Source: Candidatus Poribacteria bacterium
GTDB lineage: Bacteria; Poribacteria; WGA-4E; WGA-3G
Direction: 5' to 3'
NCBI GenBank assembly: GCA_022826805.1
Contig: JAJDUH010000079.1
Span: 62,001-126,000 of the forward strand
DNA length: 64,000 bases
The notes beneath the pieces were generated by a model. It did no database searches, had not been told where the DNA came from, and saw only the letters and a program-made list of their open reading frames with translations. This document shows, piece after piece, positions 9,550-17,115 of the stretch (within the stretch, counting starts at the first letter, position 1; every line of letters begins with the position of its first letter). A program made the translations under genes and the position numbers.

Positions 9550-10059
9550 ATGCAGGAAGCTACAAAGATTACCGATGAGGTGCAATTCCTCGATGCTGCC
9601 AATGTCAAGATTGCGCGAAATTCATTTGAGGAACTCACTGTCGAACTACCAGATGGCACCAATCACGCAAATGTTGAAGCAGTCCGCTCCTTTCCACTCA
9701 CTGATTCTAACAAATATATTACCCTGTTAGATAGTGAAGGGGTGGAAATCGGTATCATTCAGGACATCAAACAATTATCACGAGAGTCGGCAGAAACCCT
9801 CTTGTCGGAATTGCAGAAACGGTATTTTATGCCGAAGATTACCAAAATTCACGAACTTGAAGGTGAATTTGGTGTGACACGGTGGGTCGTGGAGACAAAC
9901 CGCGGTCCTGTTTCCTTTGGTATGCGTACCCGATACGATGTCGTCAGTCTTGAAAATGGAAGAGTGCTTATTAAAGATGCTGATGGCAATCGTTACGAGA
10001 TTGAGAATTACCACCATTTAGATCCTGAGAGTATCGCCTTGCTCGAAACCCAATTATAG
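9550..10059 (+). CDS. DUF1854-family protein, ABC exporter partner
   Basis: A 169-residue soluble protein that I recognise as DUF1854. It has the V-R-S-F-P-L-T-D segment (about residue 40), L-L-D-S-E-G-V-E-I-G, then Y-F-M-P-K-I-T-K-I, W-V-V-E-T-N-R-G-P, and D-x-D-G-N-R-Y-E-I near the end. The ORF starts at ATG 9550 with AGAAGGAG just upstream. It follows the ABC exporter by 82 nt with a hairpin between them. Family members are found next to similar ABC exporters, so a regulatory or adaptor role for the transporter is the best guess. No signal peptide, membrane segment or catalytic motif is visible. Confidence 0.85.
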   Translation: MQEATKITDEVQFLDAANVKIARNSFEELTVELPDGTNHANVEAVRSFPLTDSNKYITLLDSEGVEIGIIQDIKQLSRESAETLLSELQKRYFMPKITKIHELEGEFGVTRWVVETNRGPVSFGMRTRYDVVSLENGRVLIKDADGNRYEIENYHHLDPESIALLETQL

Positions 10060-10127
10060 TCCCCTATTCTCGCAGCATTATTTATCCTTTTTACCCGATT
10101 TACAGGTTTTTTATTTTTTTAAAATAC

Positions 10128-10172
10128 ACCGCTACTGGTGCGGTTGAGAATCCCATCAGTAACTATTGGGAA
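10128..10172. repeat. Copy of the CCTACTG / GCGGTTGAGAA intergenic repeat
   Basis: The segment holds CTACTG followed by GTGCGGTTGAGAA and, further on, ATTGGGAAG. The same words occur in the same order at 60325-60386, so this is probably a diverged copy of that dispersed intergenic repeat. Confidence 0.4.
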
Positions 10173-10213
10173 GTGGTACGGTTCAATTTACATATCTACG
10201 GAGGGTGGTCAGA

Positions 10214-11338
10214 TTGGAAAATGTAAAAATCGAACGGATTGAATGGGCGCGTTTGACAGGCGAACGTCCTCGCAAGGCTGGCTGCAATTCAAGGCTTGGC
10301 GAACACGGACTACATGTCCGGCCGGCTATTGCCCGTATAACGACAACAGACGGTGTCAGTGGTTTTGGGTTTTCCCCGATTTCTCCTGAAAAAGCGGAAG
10401 CTATTGTCGGATTTCAGCTCGGTGAAGCCTTCAACTCAGAAAGCGGTGTCACTGAAGAATTTAGGATGTTGGAGTACCCTATCTGGGACCTCGTAGGCAA
10501 GTTGGCGCAGAAACCTGTCTATGCAATGCTTTCTGGACAGAACGGTGAGTTCCGCGCACCGTGCTATGATACCTCGCTCTACATTGATGACCTGCATCTT
10601 GAAGACAATGCTGAAGCTGCGGCACTTATCGCTTCCGAGGCATTGGAGGGCAAAGCACGTGGACATAATGCCTACAAAATCAAAGTAGGACGCGGTGCAA
10701 TGCACATGCCACTCGCCAAGGGGACACAGCGGGATATTGATGTTATCTGTGCTGTCCGCGAGGCGGTTGGTGCTGGTGCTACGATTTTGATAGATGCAAA
10801 TAACGGCTATAACCTCAACCTCACCAAACAGGTCCTGGGCGGTGCTGCTGATGCAAAAGTTTATTGGATGGAAGAGGCGTTTCATGAGGATGCAAGGGTC
10901 TACAGTCTTCTGAAGGAATGGCTGAACGCTGAAGGCTTGGAGACCCGTATCGCCGATGGCGAAGGTAGTGCGTCGCCAAACCTTGTGGATTGGGCAAAGG
11001 AAGGACTTATTGACATTGTCCAATATGATATTTTCTCTCCTGGTTTCTCACGTTGGCTTGAACTGGGTCCTGAATTGGATGTATCTAATGTTGGTACAGC
11101 GCCACATCATTACGGTGGACACTACGGGAATTATGTATCGTGCCATCTTGCAGCAAAGGTCGAGCGATTTGAGTTTGTCGAATGGGATCATGCGACCACA
11201 CCGGGTTTAGATGACTCCGGGTACTCTATATCTGATGGTTATGTGAGTGTTCCACAGAGTCCCGGCTTCGGACTGAATCTGGAGGAGGCACCCTATCGGA
11301 AAGCGCGTGAAGAAAATGGGTTTGAGGTTCGCGCGTAG
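10214..11338 (+). CDS. Mandelate racemase / muconate-lactonizing-type enolase-superfamily enzyme
   Basis: A 374-residue enolase-superfamily protein. The N-terminal capping domain is followed by a barrel with K-I-K-V (the K-x-K base pair, ~residue 155), metal ligands in L-I-D-A-N-N-G-Y and W-M-E-E-A, and a late His-rich segment TAPHHYGGHYGNY. These enzymes abstract the proton alpha to a carboxylate, as in sugar-acid dehydratases or racemases; the substrate is not deducible. I set the start at TTG 10214, preceded by GGAGGG with 8-nt spacing; an upstream in-frame TTG (10166) lacks a good site. A PhyH oxygenase follows after 56 nt, probably in the same transcript. Confidence 0.87.
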   Translation: MENVKIERIEWARLTGERPRKAGCNSRLGEHGLHVRPAIARITTTDGVSGFGFSPISPEKAEAIVGFQLGEAFNSESGVTEEFRMLEYPIWDLVGKLAQKPVYAMLSGQNGEFRAPCYDTSLYIDDLHLEDNAEAAALIASEALEGKARGHNAYKIKVGRGAMHMPLAKGTQRDIDVICAVREAVGAGATILIDANNGYNLNLTKQVLGGAADAKVYWMEEAFHEDARVYSLLKEWLNAEGLETRIADGEGSASPNLVDWAKEGLIDIVQYDIFSPGFSRWLELGPELDVSNVGTAPHHYGGHYGNYVSCHLAAKVERFEFVEWDHATTPGLDDSGYSISDGYVSVPQSPGFGLNLEEAPYRKAREENGFEVRA

Positions 11339-11394
11339 CGACGCTTTTGATCGTAAACACATTGGGCTTGTGAGCCGAAAGGAGCACCTGAATT

Positions 11395-12132
11395 ATGGCG
11401 TACTTAACAGCAGAAGATAAAGCGTTCTTCAAAGAAAACGGCTATCTGGTTGTGCGTGGCGCAGTGGAGCCAACATCGGTTGACGCTGCGCTTGATAGAA
11501 TTTGGGAATCCCTTGAGGAAGATAGAAACGACCCGAACGCTTGGATTCGTAAAGGTTATCGTACAGTGCCTGTCGGCGGCGAAGACGTTATCCGCGGTAC
11601 AATATACGACAATCGAGTCTTCGCTATGGGTGAGGAATTAGTTGGCAAGGACAAATTAAATACCGGTGGCGGTGCGGGACCTCACATCAATTTCCCAGAT
11701 CCAGACATGGAATGGCGCGAACCGAGGGGACACCTTGACGGTTACCATACCCCAACGAACGGTGTGCCGAAAGGTGTTGTGGGTTCTTTCACGCTCGGTG
11801 CGACCGTCTATCTCGAAAAGGTTGAAGAACAAGGTGGTGGATTTACGGTCTGGCCCGGAAGTCATCTGATTTGGGCGGAATATTTCAGACACCATGATTT
11901 GGATAGCCTACCTGGTGGTATTGCTCCGTTTGATTTAGGACCGAGTTATGAATTCACAGGTGAGGCGGGCGATGTTTGCTTTTGGCATCACCAAATGAGC
12001 CATACGGCTGGTCCGAACTGTGGTCGTAGGGTCAGGATCGCGCTTATCGGTAGATACCGTCGCAAAGATTTGGATCAGATCAAGTTTGAGACACCCGACA
12101 ATATGTGGAAATATTGGGACGGAATTTCATAG
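11395..12132 (+). CDS. Phytanoyl-CoA dioxygenase (PhyH) family protein
   Basis: A 245-residue Fe(II)/2-oxoglutarate oxygenase of the PhyH family. The metal-binding H-x-D is seen in RGHLDGYHT (around residue 118), and the distal His plus the 2-oxoglutarate-binding Arg in MSHTAGPNCGRRVRIALIGRY. The N-terminal F-F-K-E-N-G-Y-L-V-V-R-G signature is typical of the family. Such proteins hydroxylate small organic substrates; this one is far shorter than eukaryotic PhyH and its substrate is unknown. ATG 11395 has AAAGGAG upstream. It is the first of five PhyH genes here and follows an enolase-superfamily gene, which suggests catabolism of a carboxylated substrate. Confidence 0.88.
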   Translation: MAYLTAEDKAFFKENGYLVVRGAVEPTSVDAALDRIWESLEEDRNDPNAWIRKGYRTVPVGGEDVIRGTIYDNRVFAMGEELVGKDKLNTGGGAGPHINFPDPDMEWREPRGHLDGYHTPTNGVPKGVVGSFTLGATVYLEKVEEQGGGFTVWPGSHLIWAEYFRHHDLDSLPGGIAPFDLGPSYEFTGEAGDVCFWHHQMSHTAGPNCGRRVRIALIGRYRRKDLDQIKFETPDNMWKYWDGIS

Positions 12133-12170
12133 AGTTCGTTTTTCGTATCTGTATTATCACTCACTTCTTA

Positions 12171-12195
12171 TTGGCGCGCTCTACAGGCGCGCCAA
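12171..12195 (+). terminator. Strong GC-rich hairpin after PhyH gene
   Basis: TTGGCGCGC (12171-12179) pairs perfectly with GCGCGCCAA (12187-12195) around a 7-nt loop. Only an AATTA tract follows, so termination is plausible but not typical. It separates the enolase-PhyH unit from the next gene. Confidence 0.5.
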
Positions 12196-12228
12196 AATTA
12201 CATCTGTGGACGCACCCCAGATTTCGAT

Positions 12229-12257
12229 TTGTCAAATAATAGGATATGTGTTATGCT
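12229..12257 (+). promoter_or_regulatory. Candidate sigma-70 promoter for coiled-coil protein gene
   Basis: TTGTCA (12229-12234), a 17-nt spacer and TATGCT (12252-12257) lie about 90 nt upstream of the ATG at 12345. Confidence 0.5.
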
Positions 12258-12344
12258 ATTTTTAGTCCGTTTTTATGGACCAATGGCATTGTAGATATTG
12301 GATTGTTAATTTTTTATCAGAAGAGACTGGTTAGGAACTTAGGA

Positions 12345-12809
12345 ATGGACCTCTATATAAATTCCTCCAAAATCTCTGAAATTATAGGTGTAGAGGAGGA
12401 TATCATCACCCGAACGTTAGAGCGGAGAGACGTGGACATTGAGTCGTATATCCGCGTCGTCTCTGCGCCTCCTGACAGCCCAGGAGACTCTCCGAAGCCA
12501 CAAATTCAGTTACGGGTTGATGGACTCGCGATGCTGATAAGAAAACTCGCCTACAATATCCCGACAGACGATATTATTGAAAATCTCAGCTGCCAGGTTT
12601 TTCATATCACACACCTACAGGAAACGTGCGACAAATTGGAAGCAGAGAATCAAGCGCTTGTCGCCGAAAATACGAAACTCCGAGAAGCAATTGAATCTTG
12701 CCGGAACGACAGAGGAAATTTGTCCGTACAAATTGACGAACTGACGAATCAGTTGAATGAGGAACAATCTAAAACCTGGGTGAGTCGCCTGCTGAAAGGG
12801 AGAAATTGA
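12345..12809 (+). CDS. Hypothetical protein with putative N-terminal HTH and C-terminal coiled coil
   Basis: A 154-residue protein I do not recognise. The first ~35 residues (SSKISEIIGVEEDIITRTLE) could form a small helix-turn-helix-like unit, followed by a proline-rich linker and a segment resembling L-R-V-D-G-L-A-M-L-I. Residues ~95-150 form a heptad-rich coiled coil (ETCDKLEAENQALVAENTKL) and the tail is basic (SRLLKGRN). This layout resembles small DNA-binding or scaffold proteins, but no function can be assigned. The start ATG 12345 is preferred over upstream codons because AGGA lies just before it. It is followed by the right end of the tnpB element. Confidence 0.6.
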   Translation: MDLYINSSKISEIIGVEEDIITRTLERRDVDIESYIRVVSAPPDSPGDSPKPQIQLRVDGLAMLIRKLAYNIPTDDIIENLSCQVFHITHLQETCDKLEAENQALVAENTKLREAIESCRNDRGNLSVQIDELTNQLNEEQSKTWVSRLLKGRN

Positions 12810-12873
12810 TATACTTCGGCGAGTCCCTCTAAATGTAGTGCTCTCACAGGTTGTTAAAATGGCTGTCAAGGCA

Positions 12874-12893
12874 CCCACGCGCTAAAGCGTGGG
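12874..12893. repeat. Element right-end hairpin
   Basis: CCCACGC and GCGTGGG form a 7-bp stem around GCTAAA. Hairpins with the same GCTAAAGC core are common at the right ends of IS605-group elements and can belong to the guide RNA. Confidence 0.6.
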
Positions 12894-12931
12894 GTTTGTG
12901 CTTCGTAGACCGCAGCCTTCCGTAGAAGGTC

Positions 12932-14077
12932 TTACGCAGGCTCCACAGAGGGATCACAGGCAGCCCTCAAAATGTTTATCGCAGCGTTGATGTCTCTATC
13001 GTGGTGAGAACCACAGTCGGGACATGTCCACTGCCTATCAGAGAGAGAAAGATTTTCGTTGTGGTGCCCACAATCCGAACACGGTTTCGTGGTAGGTGTC
13101 CACTGTCCAACTTGTTGGAACTCACGATTATGTTTGAAACACTTGAATTTAAGGATCTCAAGAAACGTACCGAAAGCAAGGTCGGATATTGTCCGTCCCC
13201 AAAATCGCTTCATCGCGTCAAGATTCAACGTTTCGGTAGCGATAAGGTCAAATCTTCGGCAGAGATCAGTAGCGAGTTTTCACTGCCAATCAAGGCGTTG
13301 TCGGGCAACCTTTCTATAGAGCCTTGCGAGGTCTCTAATGGCTCTGTACCAATTGTTGGAACCCTTCTGCTTGCGGCTTACCGCTTTATTCAGAGACCGA
13401 AGTTGTTTCAAAGACTGTTTCAAGAATTGAGTACCCGCTATTTTCTCGCCCGTGTTAAGTGCCAAGAACGTCTCCATACCGAAGTCTACCCCCACGCTTT
13501 CACCTGTAGCGGACAAGACTTCTTTGATAGTGTTATCTGTCACGACATAGAGCCAAAACGTTCCGACAGCATCCCGACCGATTTGGATATAACGGACACG
13601 TCCCGTCCAATCGCGATGGGGGTGATACAGGATATTTCTGCGGACGAAGCCGAACTTCTGTTTAGCCGAGTTCCATTCTTTGAGCGACAGACACACCGTG
13701 CCTTGAGAAAGTTTGTATCCAGTTTGAAACTTCGCAGATCGGTATTTCCCGCGCTTTTTGAACTTCGGGGGACCGACACGCCTGCCTCGCTTTCCCTTTT
13801 TGAGATAATCAAAAAACTTTTCCCAAGCCAAGTGCAAGCGGATAATCACTTGGTCAGGTGTGTCACGCGGTATCCATGCCCAATGTTTCTTGACCCGTTG
13901 GAGCAACTTCGTCAGGTGCGGTTGCAAGCGAAAACGCCCAGCGTATTTCCCATAGATGCGGTAATATCGCTTTTCCAACTTAAGAAAGTGGTTATGCACA
14001 TCGCCAAGGCCGTCGAGCATATTGCCCACGCGCATATTTTGCGGATGGTTGCGTATTTGATATTTATAGACTCTCAA
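12932..14077 (-). pseudogene. tnpB: TnpB (IS605 OrfB) nuclease gene with one in-frame TGA
   Basis: From ATG 14077 the frame codes 265 residues of TnpB, then hits TGA at 13282-13280 and continues in the same frame for 115 more residues to TAA at 12932. The stop falls after R-L-D-W-Q and before K-L-A-T-D-L, where I would expect an aromatic residue such as Trp; TGG to TGA is a one-base change. All RuvC-type landmarks remain: Asp near 198 (VGVDFGMETF), Glu near 282 (ATETLN), a C-x2-C...C-x2-C zinc ribbon (~333-355) and Asp in DRDINAA (~362). TnpB is an RNA-guided DNA nuclease that helps retain the transposon. Other genes here end in TGA, so recoding is unlikely; this copy is probably dead or freshly decayed. 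Confidence 0.8.
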
Positions 14078-14120
14078 AGGTATTACCAGTTACCAGTCTT
14101 TAACCCTTGCAAAGTGGGTA

Positions 14121-14161
14121 GGCAGACACGTCACCAAGCGGTGACGCTTTGCATGTCTGCC
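14121..14161. repeat. Nested hairpin upstream of tnpB
   Basis: GGCAGACA (14121-14128) pairs with TGTCTGCC (14154-14161), enclosing CGTCACC/GGTGACG (14129-14146). It is most likely the left-end subterminal structure of the element. Confidence 0.6.
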
Positions 14162-14274
14162 AACTGGTATAAAGAGTATAATATTTTTGACAGGTTTTGT
14201 CAAGAAAAAAACAAAAAAAGAGGTGGGCATTCCCCTCCACGCTAAAGCATGGAGTCCCCTGTCCAAAGAAATTG

Positions 14275-14895
14275 ATGGGAAAAGAAAAACGGAATCAGCT
14301 GCTTGCGATTGGGTTCTTCGTGCTCGGCACTATTTTTCTCTATGTAGGCGGCATTTCAGCAGCCCCATCGCTTGTTGCTCAGAATGCTGTTTTGCTCAAG
14401 GGTATCGCGCTGGTACTGCTGAGTATTGCTGCAATCTTAGCTGGGACATCTTTTGAAGACAAGCGACGGATTGCGCTTATATCCGGTATTGGCTTAGTTA
14501 TTGGACTCGCTTTTCTTTATCTACCTGTCCCGTCAATTTTACACGGTTCGGCGTTTCATATTCTGTTTGCCAGCGCTATTGCATTTGGCATGACAACTGG
14601 AATGAAGCAAGCAGTAACCATTGGTTCAGCACTTCTCGCATGTATTGGCATTGTCTTTCTTTATCAACCCTTTATTCCATCGCTTGGTAGTACCGCGTTA
14701 CATCTGCTTCTGCCGGGGATTATCGTTTTTTCGATTGTTTTTTCTCAGAAAACCTTGTGTGAACGTATTTCTATTGGCTTAATTGCGATTGGTTTGATTG
14801 CGCTCTGTCAACCGTTTCTGATGTTGTTCTATCAAACTGGCTTTCAGTTGTTGCTTGCGGGCTTGACGGGATTTATCGTCGCAGCGCATCGTTGA
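14275..14895 (+). CDS. Polytopic membrane protein built of repeated helical hairpins
   Basis: A 206-residue hydrophobic protein with about seven or eight membrane segments. It appears to consist of four repeats of roughly 50 residues, each a glycine/isoleucine-rich helix ending in F-L-Y or L-C-Q followed by P-S-I/L-x and a second hydrophobic stretch (FLYVGGISAAPSL, FLYLPVPSILHG, FLYQPFIPSLGST, ALCQPFLMLFYQTG). I do not recognise the family and assign no transport function. The start ATG 14275 lies just past the tnpB-element hairpin, so the insertion may have displaced its original promoter. The FAD oxidoreductase gene follows after 58 nt. Confidence 0.7.
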   Translation: MGKEKRNQLLAIGFFVLGTIFLYVGGISAAPSLVAQNAVLLKGIALVLLSIAAILAGTSFEDKRRIALISGIGLVIGLAFLYLPVPSILHGSAFHILFASAIAFGMTTGMKQAVTIGSALLACIGIVFLYQPFIPSLGSTALHLLLPGIIVFSIVFSQKTLCERISIGLIAIGLIALCQPFLMLFYQTGFQLLLAGLTGFIVAAHR

Positions 14896-14953
14896 GACAT
14901 CACTGATAAGCGCATTCCCGCCGCGCACAGCATCGACTTTTCAGAGGAATCCT

Positions 14954-16102
14954 TTGGCAGACAAAAATCCCAGTCTTTCCCTTACCCCTAAGACGAAAAA
15001 AATAGTGATAGTCGGCGCGGGTATTATTGGTGCTTCGCTTGGTTACTATTTATCCCAGCGCAATGACATTACCGTAACGCTTTTGGAGCGTGACACCCCC
15101 GGTGCAGGTGCATCGGGACATTCCTTTGCTTGGGCAAATGCTTTTGGGAAAGACCCACGCGAGTACCACACACTCAATCGGCGTTCGCTGGATATGTGGT
15201 ATCGATTGGCGCATCAACTGGATACAGACATCGGTATCCATTATGGCGGTGAAATGCGGTGGGAGAGCGATCCGCAACGGGCAGCGCAGCTGCGTCAGCG
15301 TATCCATCAGATACAGAGATGGGGGTATCCGTGCCGACTGATTACCTGTGACGAGATGTTGACTCTTGAAGCACATCTACAACCGGGCACCGTGTTGGCT
15401 GCATCTCTCTCCGAGGCGGATATTCACATTGAAACCGATACGTTTATTGATGTTTGTCTTCGGCAGGCGTGTGAAGCAGGGGCAGTCGTGCACTCTCAAA
15501 CGGAAGCTACAGGTTTTGTCGTTCGCAACGGTAGTGTTGCCGCTGTCAAGACTCCTAATGGTGAATTTCCGTGCGATGTTGTCGTTTTAGCAAGTGGTGT
15601 TCAAACGACTGAGCTTGCCTCTTTAGCAAAAGCGCGCATTCCACAACAACGAAGTCCGGGTATTGTTATTAAGACAACGCCGTGTGTTGAGGTTTTACAC
15701 AACGTAGCGGTTATTCACGCACCGCCGAAGGATGAAAACCATCAACATCTCCATCTCCGGCAGCTGGCTGATGGAAGCCTTAGAATCGGGCAGGGTACCC
15801 AGGAAGGAATAAATCGTGACGACTCACAAGCGCATGCCGATGCCCTCCTCGCTCGTGCCAAGACCTATTTACCAGCGATAGCGGATGCGAAAGCAATACC
15901 GACCCCCGTCGGCTATCGTCCGATGCCGCTTGATGGGTTTCCGGTACTCGGATTTACGAAAGCGGTGCCGAACCTATATATTGCGCTGATGCACAGCGGT
16001 GTGACGTTGGCACCTTTCGTGGGTGAAATGGCGACCTTGGAGATTGTTGATGATGTGCGGGTGGACTGGTTCGCACCATATCGACCAGAGCGGTTTGGGT
16101 AG
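14954..16102 (+). CDS. FAD-dependent oxidoreductase (DAO family)
   Basis: A 382-residue protein of the D-amino-acid oxidase / glycine oxidase type. The FAD-binding G-x-G-x-x-G motif is in VIVGAGIIGASLGYYL (~residue 18), followed by E-R-D-T-P-G-A-G-A-S-G-H-S. The C-terminal FAD contact is in VGYRPMPLDGFPVLG and PNLYIALMHSGVTLAP. Family members oxidise amines or amino acids, passing electrons to O2 or quinones; the substrate is unknown. The start is TTG 14954, preceded by AGAGGA with 5-nt spacing. It converges with the minus-strand methylase gene. Confidence 0.88.
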   Translation: MADKNPSLSLTPKTKKIVIVGAGIIGASLGYYLSQRNDITVTLLERDTPGAGASGHSFAWANAFGKDPREYHTLNRRSLDMWYRLAHQLDTDIGIHYGGEMRWESDPQRAAQLRQRIHQIQRWGYPCRLITCDEMLTLEAHLQPGTVLAASLSEADIHIETDTFIDVCLRQACEAGAVVHSQTEATGFVVRNGSVAAVKTPNGEFPCDVVVLASGVQTTELASLAKARIPQQRSPGIVIKTTPCVEVLHNVAVIHAPPKDENHQHLHLRQLADGSLRIGQGTQEGINRDDSQAHADALLARAKTYLPAIADAKAIPTPVGYRPMPLDGFPVLGFTKAVPNLYIALMHSGVTLAPFVGEMATLEIVDDVRVDWFAPYRPERFG

Positions 16103-16164
16103 GTTATTAGTGAGTTCATACAATCGGCGGCAATTCCAGACACGGGTTGTCTCTGAAACAGATT

Positions 16165-17022
16165 CTATTCTTTATAGTGTTCCGTATATGCCTTCACAAG
16201 GTCCCCCTTCCGAAAACCCGGAACAGCCGTAGCGCACTCCTGCGCCAGACGTTTATAATCAATCTCCATCAAGCGTGTTAAAACGGTAGCATTTTTCGCT
16301 TTCAGAAGTATCCACTGCTTATTCCGTTCACATCGCTTTTCGTCTTTCTCTCTACGGGAGTAATCCTGCCAACCTTGACACGGGACAGCGAAATCGAATG
16401 AATTTCGGAAGACCTTCAGCGCATCTGTTGTGTTGTTATACTGCCATATTTGAAAATCTGGGTGACAGATCGGTAGGGGTTTATATTGTCGCATGTCATG
16501 GTGGGTGCTTGCCAAACGGGTCCATATCTGAAATTCCGTGTTTACCGAATAAGGCTTGCCAGTGTCAAGATGAAATGCGTCTCTTGGGAGGGGCAATTTG
16601 CTGATAAAACGCATATTTGAGTTCAGCTGTTTGTGAACGGTAAATTTACGGAAGTTGACAGGAACAATGAACGCTACAAGGTCTGCCAAATAAGCGGCAT
16701 GGTTAAAGAACGCTATTGCTAATTTTCCACGTTTGCCGAAAGGTGGATTACCAATGATAGCAGTGTCTCTGGAGGCAGACGGGAAGTCGGTCAATTTAAA
16801 AAAGTCTTGAGATTTCACATCCTTACATTTCGGTGCGAGATCTATACCCAACCGTTTCTGGGGGGGTAAAAGTTCGTAAAACGCTCCAGTGCCAGCAGCG
16901 GGTTCAATAAAAAAGAGGTCGCTGGGATTTCGGTTCAAAGTTGAAAGCGTATTCGTGAAATGCTTCCAACATATTCCCGCGACCTCTGGTTTGGTATAAA
17001 ACTGATCTAACGAATTCTGCAC
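16165..17022 (-). CDS. Orphan adenine-type DNA methyltransferase
   Basis: A 285-residue SAM-dependent methyltransferase. It starts with L-D-Q-F-Y-T-K-P, a common opening of N6-adenine methylases. Motif I is FIEPAAGTGAFYELL (~residue 38) and the catalytic motif IV is IIGNPPFGKRG (~residue 90), where N-P-P-F binds the flipped adenine. The rest resembles a small target-recognition region but cannot be matched to a sequence. No restriction endonuclease or specificity subunit is adjacent, so it is an orphan. It may modify the chromosome for regulation or protection, or be a remnant of phage or restriction-modification transfer. It is co-directional with, and 93 nt downstream of, the LivJ-like gene. 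Confidence 0.8.
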   Translation of the reverse strand: MQNSLDQFYTKPEVAGICWKHFTNTLSTLNRNPSDLFFIEPAAGTGAFYELLPPQKRLGIDLAPKCKDVKSQDFFKLTDFPSASRDTAIIGNPPFGKRGKLAIAFFNHAAYLADLVAFIVPVNFRKFTVHKQLNSNMRFISKLPLPRDAFHLDTGKPYSVNTEFQIWTRLASTHHDMRQYKPLPICHPDFQIWQYNNTTDALKVFRNSFDFAVPCQGWQDYSRREKDEKRCERNKQWILLKAKNATVLTRLMEIDYKRLAQECATAVPGFRKGDLVKAYTEHYKE

Positions 17023-17115
17023 GGTTTTTGTGAATTAAAGAATGGTATGTGAGACTGGGGACTCCTGAAAGGTATACCAACAGAAGTACCCCCAGATGTA
17101 TTACACAACGACAGA

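Larger units (their letters stand above)
12860..14265 (-). mobile_element. IS200/IS605-type element carrying only tnpB
   Basis: The element consists of a tnpB-like gene on the minus strand flanked by subterminal hairpins, with no tnpA (Y1 transposase) inside. A hairpin CCCACGC/GCGTGGG lies at 12874-12893 beyond the 3' end of tnpB. A related hairpin, CTCCA..GC/GC..TGGAG, lies at 14235-14254 beyond its 5' end. A third nested hairpin, GGCAGACA-CGTCACC/GGTGACG...TGTCTGCC (14121-14161), lies upstream of tnpB. The element sits between two plus-strand genes and its left end reaches within 20 nt of the next start codon. Exact ends cannot be fixed without an empty-site comparison. The RNA-guided nuclease RNA (omega RNA) would be expected to overlap the 3' end, ~12870-13010. 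Confidence 0.65.

Noticed and set aside
10436..11023. A 195-residue minus-strand open frame
   Set aside because: Antisense to the enolase-superfamily gene; no domain.
13280..13282. TGA read as Trp or Sec in tnpB
   Set aside because: TGA ends other genes here and TGG codes Trp throughout; no SECIS-like hairpin is visible after it.
13001..14245. A 414-residue plus-strand open frame
   Set aside because: It lies antisense to tnpB, has no recognisable domain, and its codons mirror the tnpB frame; it is a shadow.
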